Notes: generated by a model not told the origin, from the sequence alone. A DNA stretch of 64,000 nt from Hungatella hathewayi (GCA_025149285.1 CP102274.1:2805501-2869500); one strand, 5' to 3'; shown: positions 53,735 through 63,221, counted from the stretch's first letter. Numbers and translations: made by a program.

Positions 53735-54174
53735 CTTTCCGAGGCGGGGCTTAAAAATGGCACACAGGCTGTCACGGTGCGTCACAGGGGTAAGAGAATG
53801 TCTGAGAGAAACGAAGCATGATGGAAGGAATAAAATTTGCTCCATTTTTCAAAAAAAGGTCGGATTGCCTTAATTGCACCGTCCTGAATCATGCTTTTTC
53901 CCTCTAAAAAGCCCACAGATGCCGTAAAATCGTGCATTTCCGGGATATCTGCGCAGTTCGCTGGCATAACTTTCTCAGAAATCCCAGAAAAAGTTATTCA
54001 AAAAACAGAGGCCTCCAGCATAAAAATTTTTGGTCTTTGTTACCCGTAAATAACCAGATTTCGAATGAAGAAAAAATGGGCTGGGTGCCAGATTCCTTAA
54101 AACTCAAAAAGCTGGGTGCCGTTAAGCCACCCACGCACGAAGATTTTGGTAAGAAAAACGCAAGGGAATTGAAA

Positions 54175-54301
54175 TTGACATTCCATCCAGTCCCATGTTA
54201 CAATGGCGCACACCCGGGGGTTTAAGGGGGAAGAAAAACACAGATATAACTGTAAGGAAAGACAGCTGCCGGTTCACAAAGAATCGGTGGCTGTTTCTTT
54301 T
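54175..54301 (+). ncRNA. Candidate small RNA: promoter plus terminator without ORF
   Basis: TTGACA (54175-54180), 18-bp spacer, TACAAT (54199-54204), and about 55 bp later a terminator hairpin (54257-54301, GACAGC...TGGTTC-type arms with TTTCTTTT). A transcript of about 90 nt is predicted between them. No good ORF. The region 53735-54174 upstream holds only a GCTGGGTGCC direct repeat (about 54080 and 54111) and no gene I can support. Confidence 0.4.
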
Positions 54302-54694
54302 CTGGTGATGTTCTGTTCCTGCTGGCAGACCCGCTGGACAGGCCGCCGCGCAGATTTCAGTTATGGATATCCGCTAGGAGAACTGATACCACTATGTCAC
54401 AAAGCAGAGGTTCGGTTTTGCATCAAATCTCACAAATCGGAGAAATTGATCGGAAAGCATTTGCAATCCATCTCATTCAGAGCTAACATACACCACACCT
54501 CGAAAGAGGAAATAACCTGTAAAGTTCAAGGTTGTGGAAGTGGACAGGCCAAATCCCCCTTGCGATGGCCGTAGCCAGAAGGCGTAAACCGGCGCATAAC
54601 GCTTATCAGCTGAGGTTGCCGGCAGTTTTGCGATCATGGACGGAGACAGGAAAAAGAGGAAGGATGACATCTGAGAAAAGAAAACATCATCTAT
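54302..54694 (+). other. Left non-coding end of the IS110 element; possible bridge RNA region
   Basis: About 390 bp of non-coding, hairpin-rich sequence directly before the IS110 recombinase. In IS110-group elements the non-coding end next to the recombinase encodes the bridge RNA that specifies target and donor. The paired segments (for example CGCCGGTTTACGCC-type complementarity around 54570-54600) fit a structured RNA, but ends and loops cannot be assigned by eye. The left boundary of the element is not determined. Confidence 0.35.
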
Positions 54695-55882
54695 GTGGGG
54701 ATTGACCTGCATAAGGAAACACACACGGCAGTCATGCTGGACTGCTGGAACCAGAAGCTTGGAGAAATCACGTTTGAGAACAAGCCATCGGAATTCAGTA
54801 AGCTGACGAGGAAAGTCAGCCGGTTTGTGACGGAAGAAAAGGAACCTGTCTACGGTTTGGAGAATGCTTACGGTTATGGCCGCGCGCTTGCTGTATGGCT
54901 GATTGAAAAAGGGGTTGCGGTGAAAGACGTGAATACGGCCTTATCTTATGCCCAGAGGAAAAGCGTGCCGATGTACCAGAAAAGCGACAGCTATGATGCG
55001 GAAGCTGTGGCATTGGTGCTGATCAATATGCTGGATAAACTGCCGGATGCCATACCAGATGATAAGTATTGGACGCTGAGCCAGTTGGTGAACCGCAGGG
55101 ACAATATCTGTACCCACCTGCACTGCCTAAAAAACCAGCTTCATGAGCAGCTCTGCATAGCGTACCCCAGCTATAAGCAATTCTTTAGCGATATCAGCCG
55201 AGCAACGGCACTATATTTTTTTATGGAATATCCATCGCCAGAGCATTTGCAAGGAAAGACAGCAGAAGAACTGGCGGAGGAACTGCGCCCGGTGAGCCAC
55301 AATAACTGTTCGGTGAAACGAGCGGAGAAGATACTGTCCCTGGTGCGGGTGGATGGAGATACCAAAAGAGACCATCAGGAGAGCCGGGATACCATTACCC
55401 GTAGCCTGGTCAGCGATCTGGAGCATTACCGTGTCCAACTGGAAGAAGTAAACCAGGCGATAGAAATGCTCATGCCAGAATTTGACTGCACCTTGATGAC
55501 CATGCCGGGAATCGAATTGATAACAGCAGCAAACATGCTGTCAGAGATTGGAAATATCAGCCGTTTTCCAAACTCCGCCAAACTGGCGAAATTCGCCGGG
55601 ATAGCGCCAGTGAACTTTTCATCGGCAGGAAAAGGGAAAGATGTGTGCCCGAAGCAGGGAAACAGGCGGTTACAGGCCATCTTTTACTTTCTGGCAATCC
55701 AGATGATACAGGTATCCATAAACGGAACACCGAGAAATCCGGTCTTCCGGGAGTATTTTCTGCGAAAATTGGAAGACGGGAAGAATAAACAGCAGGCACT
55801 GATCTGTATTGCGAGACGTTTAGTGAATATCGTGTATGGGATGCTGAAAAACCATATGGAATACCGGGAGCCGGGGCAATAA
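54695..55882 (+). CDS. IS110 family transposase (bridge-RNA-guided recombinase family)
   Basis: A 395-residue transposase with the N-terminal RuvC-like DEDD domain (GIDLHKETH, YGLENAYGYG, VKDVN, KSDSYDAEA) and a C-terminal Tnp domain with the catalytic Ser region (MTMPGIELITAANMLSEIG, FAGIAPVNFSSAGKG). The GTG at 54695 gives MGIDLHK; a CTG at 54671 preceded by AGGAAGG would add RKENIIYV, which many relatives have, so the true start may be the CTG. The gene looks intact. Inverted repeats were not found, as usual for the family. It sits between the two toxin cassettes. Confidence 0.92.
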   Translation: MGIDLHKETHTAVMLDCWNQKLGEITFENKPSEFSKLTRKVSRFVTEEKEPVYGLENAYGYGRALAVWLIEKGVAVKDVNTALSYAQRKSVPMYQKSDSYDAEAVALVLINMLDKLPDAIPDDKYWTLSQLVNRRDNICTHLHCLKNQLHEQLCIAYPSYKQFFSDISRATALYFFMEYPSPEHLQGKTAEELAEELRPVSHNNCSVKRAEKILSLVRVDGDTKRDHQESRDTITRSLVSDLEHYRVQLEEVNQAIEMLMPEFDCTLMTMPGIELITAANMLSEIGNISRFPNSAKLAKFAGIAPVNFSSAGKGKDVCPKQGNRRLQAIFYFLAIQMIQVSINGTPRNPVFREYFLRKLEDGKNKQQALICIARRLVNIVYGMLKNHMEYREPGQ

Positions 55883-55989
55883 GGGCTGTCAGATATGAAC
55901 AGTTTGTGCTAAGATAGAACTAGAAGAAACACAGTGATTGGTTTGCCGCCTTTTCTAAAGGATTAGAGAAAAAGGCGTAAAAGATATGA

Positions 55990-56340
55990 GGCGGATGTGT
56001 CAATGCCAAGGGGGATTCTGATTCTTGGGAAAGAAATTTAAAGGATACGAGCGAACTAAATACTTCTGATTTTGACAATTTAACAGACAAAGGAACTGTT
56101 AAAGTCAATCAAGCTGGTTCAGATAGACCTCCTACAAATGATCCGAACAGCTTTCTCAGAACGGAGAATGGAGAGCATGTATTTGTATATGATGATAATG
56201 GGGATTTGATTTATGATATAAGCTCAAGTAGAGTAAAAGGATTTAAAATTAATACTAACCCTGCAGGTAAAAAGTTTTTAAGTCCTTATAAATTAGATAA
56301 CCCGGTACCACAGTTTATTTTAGATCTTTTTGGATGGTGA
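55990..56340 (+). pseudogene. Toxin-tip fragment without start codon
   Basis: The frame is open from 55990 to the TGA at 56338-56340 (116 codons) but has no start codon or ribosome binding site. It encodes a hydrophilic stretch (DTSELNTSDFDNLTDKGTV, then NGEHVFVYDDNGDLIYD) ending QFILDLFGW. An AT-rich immunity-like gene starts 4 bp later, and the same 3' repeat follows as after the first cassette. It is best read as the 3' end of an RHS toxin tip cut off by the IS110 insertion or by deletion. The family of the tip is unknown. Confidence 0.6.
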
Positions 56341-56344
56341 TAAA

Positions 56345-56830
56345 ATGTATGAAATAAGATATTGCAATAGCATTGTAAAACAAGGAATAATGAAAAAGTT
56401 TAGAAAGCCTAAAGGATTAAATTTATTTGAACATGCATGTAATTGTAATTCATTAGAAGATATTATTGCGATTTCATATTTGTTTTGCCCTGATTTTATT
56501 CAGATAGGAGAATATATTTTTGTTTCTGTTTTTTTCGAAGAAGAAGGTGAGGAGGCTATAAAAAAAGTAGAGAAATTAGAAGAACGATTTGGTAAGAATA
56601 AAAAACTTATAGAGCAATGGGTTAATAGCTGGAGTATCGGAGATTTATTCATAAATTGTACAGACGAATCTTATCAAAATAATTCGTTGATAATGCAGTT
56701 TTGTGACATCTTAGTTTATAATTGGCAACAAAGATTGAAAGAATTGTTTCCGCACAAAAAAATTATAGTAGAAACTGGGAACGAAATAATGGGAGAGCTG
56801 GGGTTGACTATTACGGTTTATGAGCAGTAG
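56345..56830 (+). CDS. Putative immunity protein of the second cassette
   Basis: A 161-residue, AT-rich protein starting MYEIRYCNSIVKQGIMKK. No family recognised. It has no signal peptide or membrane segment. It begins 4 bp after the toxin-tip fragment and ends before copy 2 of the 160-bp repeat, the same order as at 52466-53734. The ATG at 56345 was preferred over an in-frame TTG five codons earlier. With its toxin destroyed it may be an orphan immunity gene. Confidence 0.55.
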   Translation: MYEIRYCNSIVKQGIMKKFRKPKGLNLFEHACNCNSLEDIIAISYLFCPDFIQIGEYIFVSVFFEEEGEEAIKKVEKLEERFGKNKKLIEQWVNSWSIGDLFINCTDESYQNNSLIMQFCDILVYNWQQRLKELFPHKKIIVETGNEIMGELGLTITVYEQ

Positions 56831-56863
56831 TTAATGTAATAATAATTTTAACTATGATTGTTC

Positions 56864-57021
56864 GCCCGGCTTTGCCGGGCGATGTCCCCAGAGGTTATGC
56901 GCTTTCCAGCATAACCTCTTTAACCTGCACACTTTTCGACCCTGCTATTTTAGTAAATTTCAACTGGAAAACCCGTTCCCGAATCGGCCCAACAAGGCGT
57001 AATATCTGTTTGATGGTACAT
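56864..57021 (+). repeat. Cassette 3' repeat, copy 2 (about 158 bp)
   Basis: Matches 53575-53734. The two hairpins are kept by compensating loops: stems identical (GAGGTTATGC and GCATAACCTC), loop sequences different. Shared later blocks are GGCCCAAC and ATGGTACAT. Confidence 0.75.
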
Positions 57022-57044
57022 TTTACTTATAAACGAAACAGCAT

Positions 57045-57087
57045 GACAAAAACGGCCATAAAATAATTTTTATCGGCCGTTTCTGTC
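57045..57087 (-). terminator. Terminator of the minus-strand coiled-coil gene (possibly bidirectional)
   Basis: GACAAAAACGGCC (57045-57057) pairs with GGCCGTTTCTGTC (57075-57087). On the minus strand the hairpin ends in a T-run, so it terminates the gene at 57119-57955; it may also serve the island transcript. Confidence 0.7.
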
Positions 57088-57118
57088 ATAGTGCCATATA
57101 CAGATGCAGGCTGAAGTT

Positions 57119-57955
57119 CTACTCCCCATCCCTAGCGTCATTCCCATCTTTCCCCTGATCAACCATCGGCCCTTCCGTGCCTTCCTGTGCCGTTGCCATT
57201 TTCGTTTGGGCGCCATTCGACTGCTCTAATTCCTCCCGGGATTTCCGGAGTTGTTCTCCCTGACGGAGCGCCAGCTCCGATGCTTTGTCATGCAGCTGTC
57301 CGGCTTCCTGATCGGAACGTCCGATGGAGTCCATCTCATTTTCTATGAGGGCGCCTACCGTGTCGCCGCCGAGTCCCTTGCTCACTAAGGTGTCGACGTG
57401 AGCCGCTCCAAGATCAATTTCCGATTCTTTGATTCTGGCTTCACTCTCTATGTGGCTCTGGACTGCGGAAATCTTTTCCGCATGGCGGAGATCCTGGGAG
57501 ACAGCGGCCAGAGTCGTAAGGTGTTCAGTTGTCAGCTGATCGTCGGTTTTGTTCTTGCCTGTTTTGTCAGAACTTTTTTTATCTTCCGGCTCTATGCACT
57601 GCCTGGCCTGCTGGGTGTAGGCGTTAGAAATCTGTTTATCAATGGCATCGATCTGCTTCTTGTACGATTTGAGCTGATCCTTGATGTCCTCCAGCTTTCC
57701 GCCGTCGCCTAATGTCGTTTCCACCAGACTGTTTCTTTGATCCACAAGCGCCTGTTTTTGCTTGGTCAGATTCTCAATCATGTTTATTAATTTACCCTGA
57801 GGGGAGAGGGTGAAACGGTCGTTTTTCGGACGGTTTCCCAGTATGCCCCCGCTCTTTTTATCCTGCACTGACTGGTATTTGGCGAATGATGCATTTACCC
57901 GTGCGGTATTGATAAGCGTATTCTTATGCAGGCTGAAATTCAGATTTACTCTCAT
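57119..57955 (-). CDS. Uncharacterised coiled-coil protein
   Basis: A 278-residue hydrophilic protein of unknown function. The first 55 residues (SLHKNTLINTARVNASFAKY, RPKNDRFTLSPQGKL) are followed by a long predicted coiled coil (about 55-110, MIENLTKQKQALVDQRN to AIDKQISNAY), a Lys/Asp-rich linker, a second helical part (about 140-250) and an acidic tail. No signal peptide or membrane helix. The GGAGGAAAT site 5 bp before the ATG is strong, and the gene has its own terminator, so it is real. The start resembles proteins that carry an SPxGK-type segment near flagellar or filament genes, but I cannot assign a family. Confidence 0.75.
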   Translation of the reverse strand: MRVNLNFSLHKNTLINTARVNASFAKYQSVQDKKSGGILGNRPKNDRFTLSPQGKLINMIENLTKQKQALVDQRNSLVETTLGDGGKLEDIKDQLKSYKKQIDAIDKQISNAYTQQARQCIEPEDKKSSDKTGKNKTDDQLTTEHLTTLAAVSQDLRHAEKISAVQSHIESEARIKESEIDLGAAHVDTLVSKGLGGDTVGALIENEMDSIGRSDQEAGQLHDKASELALRQGEQLRKSREELEQSNGAQTKMATAQEGTEGPMVDQGKDGNDARDGE

Positions 57956-58107
57956 TCCATTTCCTCCGATCTTTGATGTCCGTTACTATCCTTATCGTAC
58001 AGGCGGGTGAAAATGTTTAGCTTTTTCAAAAAAAACTTTCTGTATTCGTTTTCTGCTGTGAACTGCAGCCGGTGTGTTTTCGGATTTCAGGAGATCCGGA
58101 AAAATTG

Positions 58108-58136
58108 TTGATTTTTCAACCTGATTGTAATATAAT
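58108..58136 (+). promoter_or_regulatory. Sigma-A promoter of argS
   Basis: TTGATT (58108-58113), 17-bp spacer, TATAAT (58131-58136), 97 bp before the start codon. No T-box sequence was found in the leader. Confidence 0.72.
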
Positions 58137-58232
58137 TAGCTTTTAGCCTGGAAGTATTTTGAAATTAGTAAAACGGGAATGCATAGGAAAAAGAGAAACA
58201 GGAAGAATATTCAAAAAGGAGAACAGGAACCG

Positions 58233-60002
58233 ATGAAAAAGATTCTTGATTTAATCACATCAGAGGTAAAAGAGGCATTCGCAGCCTGTGGTTACGATGA
58301 GAGCTTTGCGAAGGTTACGCTGTCCAACCGGCCGGACCTCTGTGAGTACCAGTGTAATGGTGCCATGGCAGCCGCAAAGGCATACAAAAAGAAACCGATC
58401 GACATTGCAAATGAAGTTGTGGAGAAGCTGTCTGGCGGCGATATATTTTCAGAAGTGAACGCGGTGATGCCGGGTTTCATTAATATAAAACTGGAGGCCG
58501 GATATCTGGCGACCTACATGAACAACATGAGAGAAGAAGACCAGTGCGGCTGTGAAAAGGCGAAAACGCCGCTCACGATCATCGTAGATTACGGCGGAGC
58601 CAACGTGGCAAAGCCGCTGCATGTGGGACATCTCCGTTCCGCCATCATTGGCGAGAGTATCAAGCGGATGGGACGTTTCCTGGGGCATAAGGTGATCGGT
58701 GACGTTCATCTGGGAGACTGGGGACTTCAGATGGGACTGATCATTGAGGAGCTTCGTGACAGAAAGCCGGAACTGGCCTATTTTGATGAGACCTATACCG
58801 GAGAATATCCGAAGGAGGCTCCGTTTACCATCGGTGAACTGGAGGAGATCTACCCGGCAGCCAGCGCGAAGTCTAAGACGGACGAGGAATTCAGCGCAAG
58901 AGCCCACGAGGCGACGCTGAAGCTGCAGAACGGATACGCACCGTACCGCGCGATCTGGAATCATATCATCGATGTTTCCGTAACAGATTTAAAGAAGAAT
59001 TACGGCAACTTGAATGTATCCTTTGATTTATGGAAAGGAGAGAGTGATGCTCAGGCCTATATTCCGGGGCTGATTCAGGAACTGGAAGAGAAAAAACTCG
59101 CTTATGAGAGCCAGGGCGCACTGGTGGTCGATATCGCCGAGCCCGGTGATTCCAAGGAACTCCCGCCCTGTATCATCCGCAAATCCGACGGTGCGGCACT
59201 CTACTCCACCTCTGATTTGGGAACGATTCTCGAGCGTGAGAAGGAATTCTGCCCGGACTGGTATATTTATATTACAGATAAGCGTCAGGAACTCCATTTT
59301 ACACAGGTGTTCCGTGTGGCCAAGAAGGCCGGCTTCGTGCCGGAAGAACGGAAGATGTCCCATCTGGGCTTTGGCACCATGAATGGAAAGGACGGAAAGC
59401 CGTTTAAGACGAGGGACGGCGGCGTTATGCGTCTGGAGACCCTGATTTCCGATATTGACGCTGCGGCATACGAGAAGATTATGGAAAACCGCACCGTGTC
59501 GGAGGAAGAGGCGTTAAAGACCTCGAAGATCGTCGGCATGGCCGCGCTCAAGTACGGGGATTTATCCAATCAGGCTTCCAAGGACTACATTTTTGACATG
59601 GATCGTTTCGTTTCCTTTGAAGGAAACACAGGTCCTTATATTCTGTATACGATTGTGCGTATCAAGTCCATCCTGGCAAAGGCTTCCGATCTGGAAGTGC
59701 AGGGGGTGTGCACGGGAGACATTCTTCCGGCCGTTTCCGGAGCGGAGAAAGACCTGATGCTGCAGCTTTCAAAATATAATGAGGTGATCGAGACCAGTTT
59801 TATGGAGCTGGCTCCCCATAAGATCTGCCAGTACGTGTATGAACTGGCTAACGCGTTCAACAGGTTCTATCATGACACGAAGATCATTGCCGAGGAAAAC
59901 GAAAAACAGCGTGCTTCCTGGCTCAGTCTGATCAGTCTGGCGAAGGATGTCCTTACCGCCTGTATCGATCTGCTTGGAATTGAGGCTCCGGAACGTATGT
60001 AA
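58233..60002 (+). CDS. argS: Arginine--tRNA ligase
   Basis: Charges tRNA-Arg. The ATG at 58233 follows AAAAGGAGAAC; an in-frame ATG 18 codons earlier gives a basic extension with no support. At 589 residues it is full length. The N-terminal Add-1 domain (1-110) is followed by the HIGH motif HVGH in KPLHVGHLRS (130-133), EELRDRK, and the Arg-specific C-terminal anticodon domain with the ALKYGDLSNQ and FEGNTGPYILYT motifs. As in many ArgRS there is no canonical KMSKS. The helicase gene follows by 3 bp. Confidence 0.96.
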   Translation: MKKILDLITSEVKEAFAACGYDESFAKVTLSNRPDLCEYQCNGAMAAAKAYKKKPIDIANEVVEKLSGGDIFSEVNAVMPGFINIKLEAGYLATYMNNMREEDQCGCEKAKTPLTIIVDYGGANVAKPLHVGHLRSAIIGESIKRMGRFLGHKVIGDVHLGDWGLQMGLIIEELRDRKPELAYFDETYTGEYPKEAPFTIGELEEIYPAASAKSKTDEEFSARAHEATLKLQNGYAPYRAIWNHIIDVSVTDLKKNYGNLNVSFDLWKGESDAQAYIPGLIQELEEKKLAYESQGALVVDIAEPGDSKELPPCIIRKSDGAALYSTSDLGTILEREKEFCPDWYIYITDKRQELHFTQVFRVAKKAGFVPEERKMSHLGFGTMNGKDGKPFKTRDGGVMRLETLISDIDAAAYEKIMENRTVSEEEALKTSKIVGMAALKYGDLSNQASKDYIFDMDRFVSFEGNTGPYILYTIVRIKSILAKASDLEVQGVCTGDILPAVSGAEKDLMLQLSKYNEVIETSFMELAPHKICQYVYELANAFNRFYHDTKIIAEENEKQRASWLSLISLAKDVLTACIDLLGIEAPERM

Positions 60003-60005
60003 TGT

Positions 60006-63000
60006 GTGAACGGATGTGAAAAACTTATGAAAGTATCACAGATGACAACAAGCGCCTTCTGGAAAGGCGAATCGGGCGTAAAAGGCCTGGTTGAAGACCA
60101 GGGAAAACAGTATAAAGCTAATTTATATATCAAGGGTAGTCAGGTTTATGACTACTCTTGTTCCTGTGTGCAGGGAAATTCCTATAAGGGAATGTGCCCT
60201 CACTGCCAGGAACTCTACAGGGAATACCGGGAGAAAGCGGCTGAAAATTCGGGGCGTCCCGTCACCACCTCCCAGCAGGCCAGGACGATGATCCGGGAGT
60301 ATACCAACCGGGAAGTGGCCCAGATCATGATCGAAGGGGAAGAAAAGCAGGTTCAGCTGGCTGTCCGCATCATCGCGGACCGGAGTGATGTGAAGCTGGA
60401 ATTCCGTCTGGGACGGGAGCGCTTCTATGTGCTTAAGGACCTTGTGGCCTTTACCAGGGCGATAGAGAGCGGCTCCTTTGTGGAATATGGAAAGAATTTG
60501 GCATTTCATCACAATCTCTCCGTCTTTACAAAGGAGAGCAGGCCGCTGGTGGAATTTATCATGGAGCTGGTGGGCAGCTACTGTGAGCACTACGAACAGT
60601 TTCAGAAGAGCTCGTTTTCTGCCATGCCGGCTCTGAGAAGCTTAAATCTAAGCCGGAGCAACCGGGACCGCTTTTTCAGGCTGATGATGGGGGAAACACT
60701 GGAACTGGAGGATTACCGCGCCCACAAGCGAATGGTGACGCTGACGGACCATAATCCCGATCTGGCGGTCAAAATCAGAAAGAAGGGACGGGATGGCATC
60801 CTTGTATCCATTGATAAGGGGCTTCTCATCTTTGAGGGAGAACGCCATCTTTATGTGGTGGACAAGGAACGGATCTATCGCTGCGACGAAGCCTGCAGTT
60901 CGACGCTGCACGTCTTTCTGGAACAGATGATTAAGAGCTTCGGCTCAAACTGTGAGGCTGAGGTAAACGATAAGGATATGCCGCTGTTCTATGAGCGTGT
61001 TCTGAAAAAGATAGCATCCTACAGTATCATCGACGCGGGCGACGTGGAACTGGAAGCCTATAAGCCGGAGGAACTGAAGGCGAGATTCGAGTTTGACAGC
61101 CAGGGACCCAACGACCTGGTCTTAAAGCCGATTCTGTCTTACGGGGATTATTCCTTTCAGCCGGTGGAGGATGAGAAGCTTCCAAGAACCGTATGCAGGG
61201 ATGTGCCGGGAGAATTCCGGGTCAGTCAGCTGATTACAAAGTATTTTAAATATAAGGAACACGATACCGAGTATCCGGCGATCCGTGACGATGAGGAGGC
61301 TGTCTACCGTCTCCTCACGGAAGGCATGAGTGAGTTCATGGCTCAGGGAGAGGTATACTTATCAGAAGCCTTTCAGAAACTGAAGGTTCTTCCGCCGCCG
61401 AAGATTTCCATCGGCGTCAAGAGCAGCGGAAGCTGGCTGGAGCTTACGGTGGATACGGAAGGAATGTCGGGAGCCGAACTTACGAAGCTGCTGTCAGAAT
61501 ACAGTCAGAAAAAGCGGTTTTACCGGATGAAGAACGGCGAGTTTCTGGCGTTAGATGACAACGGTCTGATGACGGTGGCGAAGCTGGTGGAAGGTCTTGC
61601 GGTGAACAAAACGGATTTGCAGAGCCAGAAATTCCGGCTTCCCAGGTACCGGGCACTCTATCTGGACGGAATTCTAAAGGAGGGCTCTGGTATCACTCTC
61701 TATCGTGACGCGCTGTTTAAGGCTGTGGTCCGCGGCATGAAATCTGTGGAAGACAGCGATTATGAGATTCCTCTGACACTTCGTTCCGTGCTGAGAGAAT
61801 ACCAGAAAACGGGATTCCGGTGGCTTAAGACCCTGGATTCCTACGGATTTGGAGGGATTCTGGCAGACGATATGGGACTTGGTAAGACGATTCAGGTTAT
61901 CGCACTGCTGCTGGACGAGAGTAACCGCGAGCCGGATTCTTCGGCGCTGATTGTCTGTCCGGCATCCCTTGTGTATAACTGGGAAAATGAAATCCATCAC
62001 TTTGCGCCAACCCTGAAAGTCCGCACAATAAGCGGTACCGCACAGGAGCGGGAGGAGCTTTTGAAGGCGGCTTCGGCCGGAGAGATCTTAATTACGTCCT
62101 ACGATCTGCTGAAGAGGGATATTGCCTTTTACGAGGAGAGGGAATTCCGTTTTCAGATCGTCGACGAGGCGCAGTATATCAAGAACGCCTCGACCCAGAG
62201 TGCGAAGGCGGTTAAGTCAGTGAACGCCCGAACAAGATTTGCACTGACGGGAACTCCGATAGAAAACAGGCTCAGCGAGCTGTGGAGTATTTTCGATTTC
62301 CTCATGCCCGGCTTTCTGTTTTCGTACCAGAGGTTCAAGAAGGAGTATGAGCTTCCCATCGTGCGGGATCAGGATGAGAACTGCTTAAAGGGGCTGCACC
62401 GCATGATCGGTCCGTTTATTCTGCGCCGGCTCAAAAAGGATGTGCTGAAGGAACTGCCCGATAAGCTGGAAAATGTGATCTATTCAGGCTTTGAGAAGGA
62501 ACAGAAGGAGCTGTATACCGCCAATGCGTGGCAGGTGAAGCAGCAGCTGGAGCTGGCGGGAGACGGCGGCTCTGACAGAATACAGATTCTGGCTCAGCTG
62601 ACGAGGCTGCGCCAGATCTGCTGTGATCCGCATCTCTGTTACAGCAACTATAACGGCAGTTCTGCCAAGCTTGAGACGTGTATCGATCTGATCCGCAATG
62701 GCGTGGAGGGCGGCCATAAGATCCTGCTCTTTTCCCAGTTTACGTCGATGCTGGAAATCATCGAAAAACGGCTGAAGAAAGAGGGGATGGCGTATTATAT
62801 TCTGACGGGTGCGACGCCCAAGGAAGAGCGGCTCCATATGGTAAGCTCCTTTAAGGATGACGGAGTGCCGGTATTCCTGATTTCCCTGAAAGCCGGGGGA
62901 ACGGGCTTAAATCTGACGGCTGCGGATGTGGTGATTCATTACGATCCGTGGTGGAATGTGGCGGCGCAGAATCAGGCCACGGACCGGACGCACCGCATCG

Positions 63001-63170
63001 GCCAGGAGAAACAGGTTACTGTGTTTAAACTGATCACAAAGGGGACTATCGAAGAAAATATTTTAAAACTTCAGGAATCAAAGAAGAATCTGGCGGAGCA
63101 GATCATCACCGAGGGAACCGTCTCGTTCGGCAGCCTGACGAAGGAAGACTTAATCGGCCTGCTGGATTAG
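60006..63170 (+). CDS. SWIM zinc finger and SNF2-family DEAD/H-box helicase
   Basis: A 1054-residue ATP-dependent DNA translocase of the bacterial SNF2/RapA-like group. An N-terminal SWIM zinc finger (C52, C54, C64, H66) is followed by the SNF2-associated region (about 80-590), the SNF2_N ATPase with ADDMGLGKTIQVIALLL (Walker A), DEAQYIKNA (motif II) and ALTGTPIENRL, and a C-terminal helicase domain with LLFSQFTSMLEI, LKAGGTGLNLT and ATDRTHRIGQ. Its cellular role in Firmicutes is not established. The start is uncertain: GTG 60006 gives the longest product and ATG 60027 is equally possible; neither has a strong ribosome binding site, so translation may be coupled to argS. Confidence 0.92.
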   Translation: MNGCEKLMKVSQMTTSAFWKGESGVKGLVEDQGKQYKANLYIKGSQVYDYSCSCVQGNSYKGMCPHCQELYREYREKAAENSGRPVTTSQQARTMIREYTNREVAQIMIEGEEKQVQLAVRIIADRSDVKLEFRLGRERFYVLKDLVAFTRAIESGSFVEYGKNLAFHHNLSVFTKESRPLVEFIMELVGSYCEHYEQFQKSSFSAMPALRSLNLSRSNRDRFFRLMMGETLELEDYRAHKRMVTLTDHNPDLAVKIRKKGRDGILVSIDKGLLIFEGERHLYVVDKERIYRCDEACSSTLHVFLEQMIKSFGSNCEAEVNDKDMPLFYERVLKKIASYSIIDAGDVELEAYKPEELKARFEFDSQGPNDLVLKPILSYGDYSFQPVEDEKLPRTVCRDVPGEFRVSQLITKYFKYKEHDTEYPAIRDDEEAVYRLLTEGMSEFMAQGEVYLSEAFQKLKVLPPPKISIGVKSSGSWLELTVDTEGMSGAELTKLLSEYSQKKRFYRMKNGEFLALDDNGLMTVAKLVEGLAVNKTDLQSQKFRLPRYRALYLDGILKEGSGITLYRDALFKAVVRGMKSVEDSDYEIPLTLRSVLREYQKTGFRWLKTLDSYGFGGILADDMGLGKTIQVIALLLDESNREPDSSALIVCPASLVYNWENEIHHFAPTLKVRTISGTAQEREELLKAASAGEILITSYDLLKRDIAFYEEREFRFQIVDEAQYIKNASTQSAKAVKSVNARTRFALTGTPIENRLSELWSIFDFLMPGFLFSYQRFKKEYELPIVRDQDENCLKGLHRMIGPFILRRLKKDVLKELPDKLENVIYSGFEKEQKELYTANAWQVKQQLELAGDGGSDRIQILAQLTRLRQICCDPHLCYSNYNGSSAKLETCIDLIRNGVEGGHKILLFSQFTSMLEIIEKRLKKEGMAYYILTGATPKEERLHMVSSFKDDGVPVFLISLKAGGTGLNLTAADVVIHYDPWWNVAAQNQATDRTHRIGQEKQVTVFKLITKGTIEENILKLQESKKNLAEQIITEGTVSFGSLTKEDLIGLLD

Positions 63171-63221
63171 AGCGTGACGGGACAGCTGATTCATGTGAAG
63201 AAAAGAAAGGATGGTTAAGAG

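Noticed and set aside
53782..53967. A 61-codon minus-strand ORF after the first cassette
   Set aside because: Its frame looks protein-like in part (HDFTASVGFLEGKS), but it is short, has no ribosome binding site and no recognised family; it may be a gene scrap but cannot be supported.
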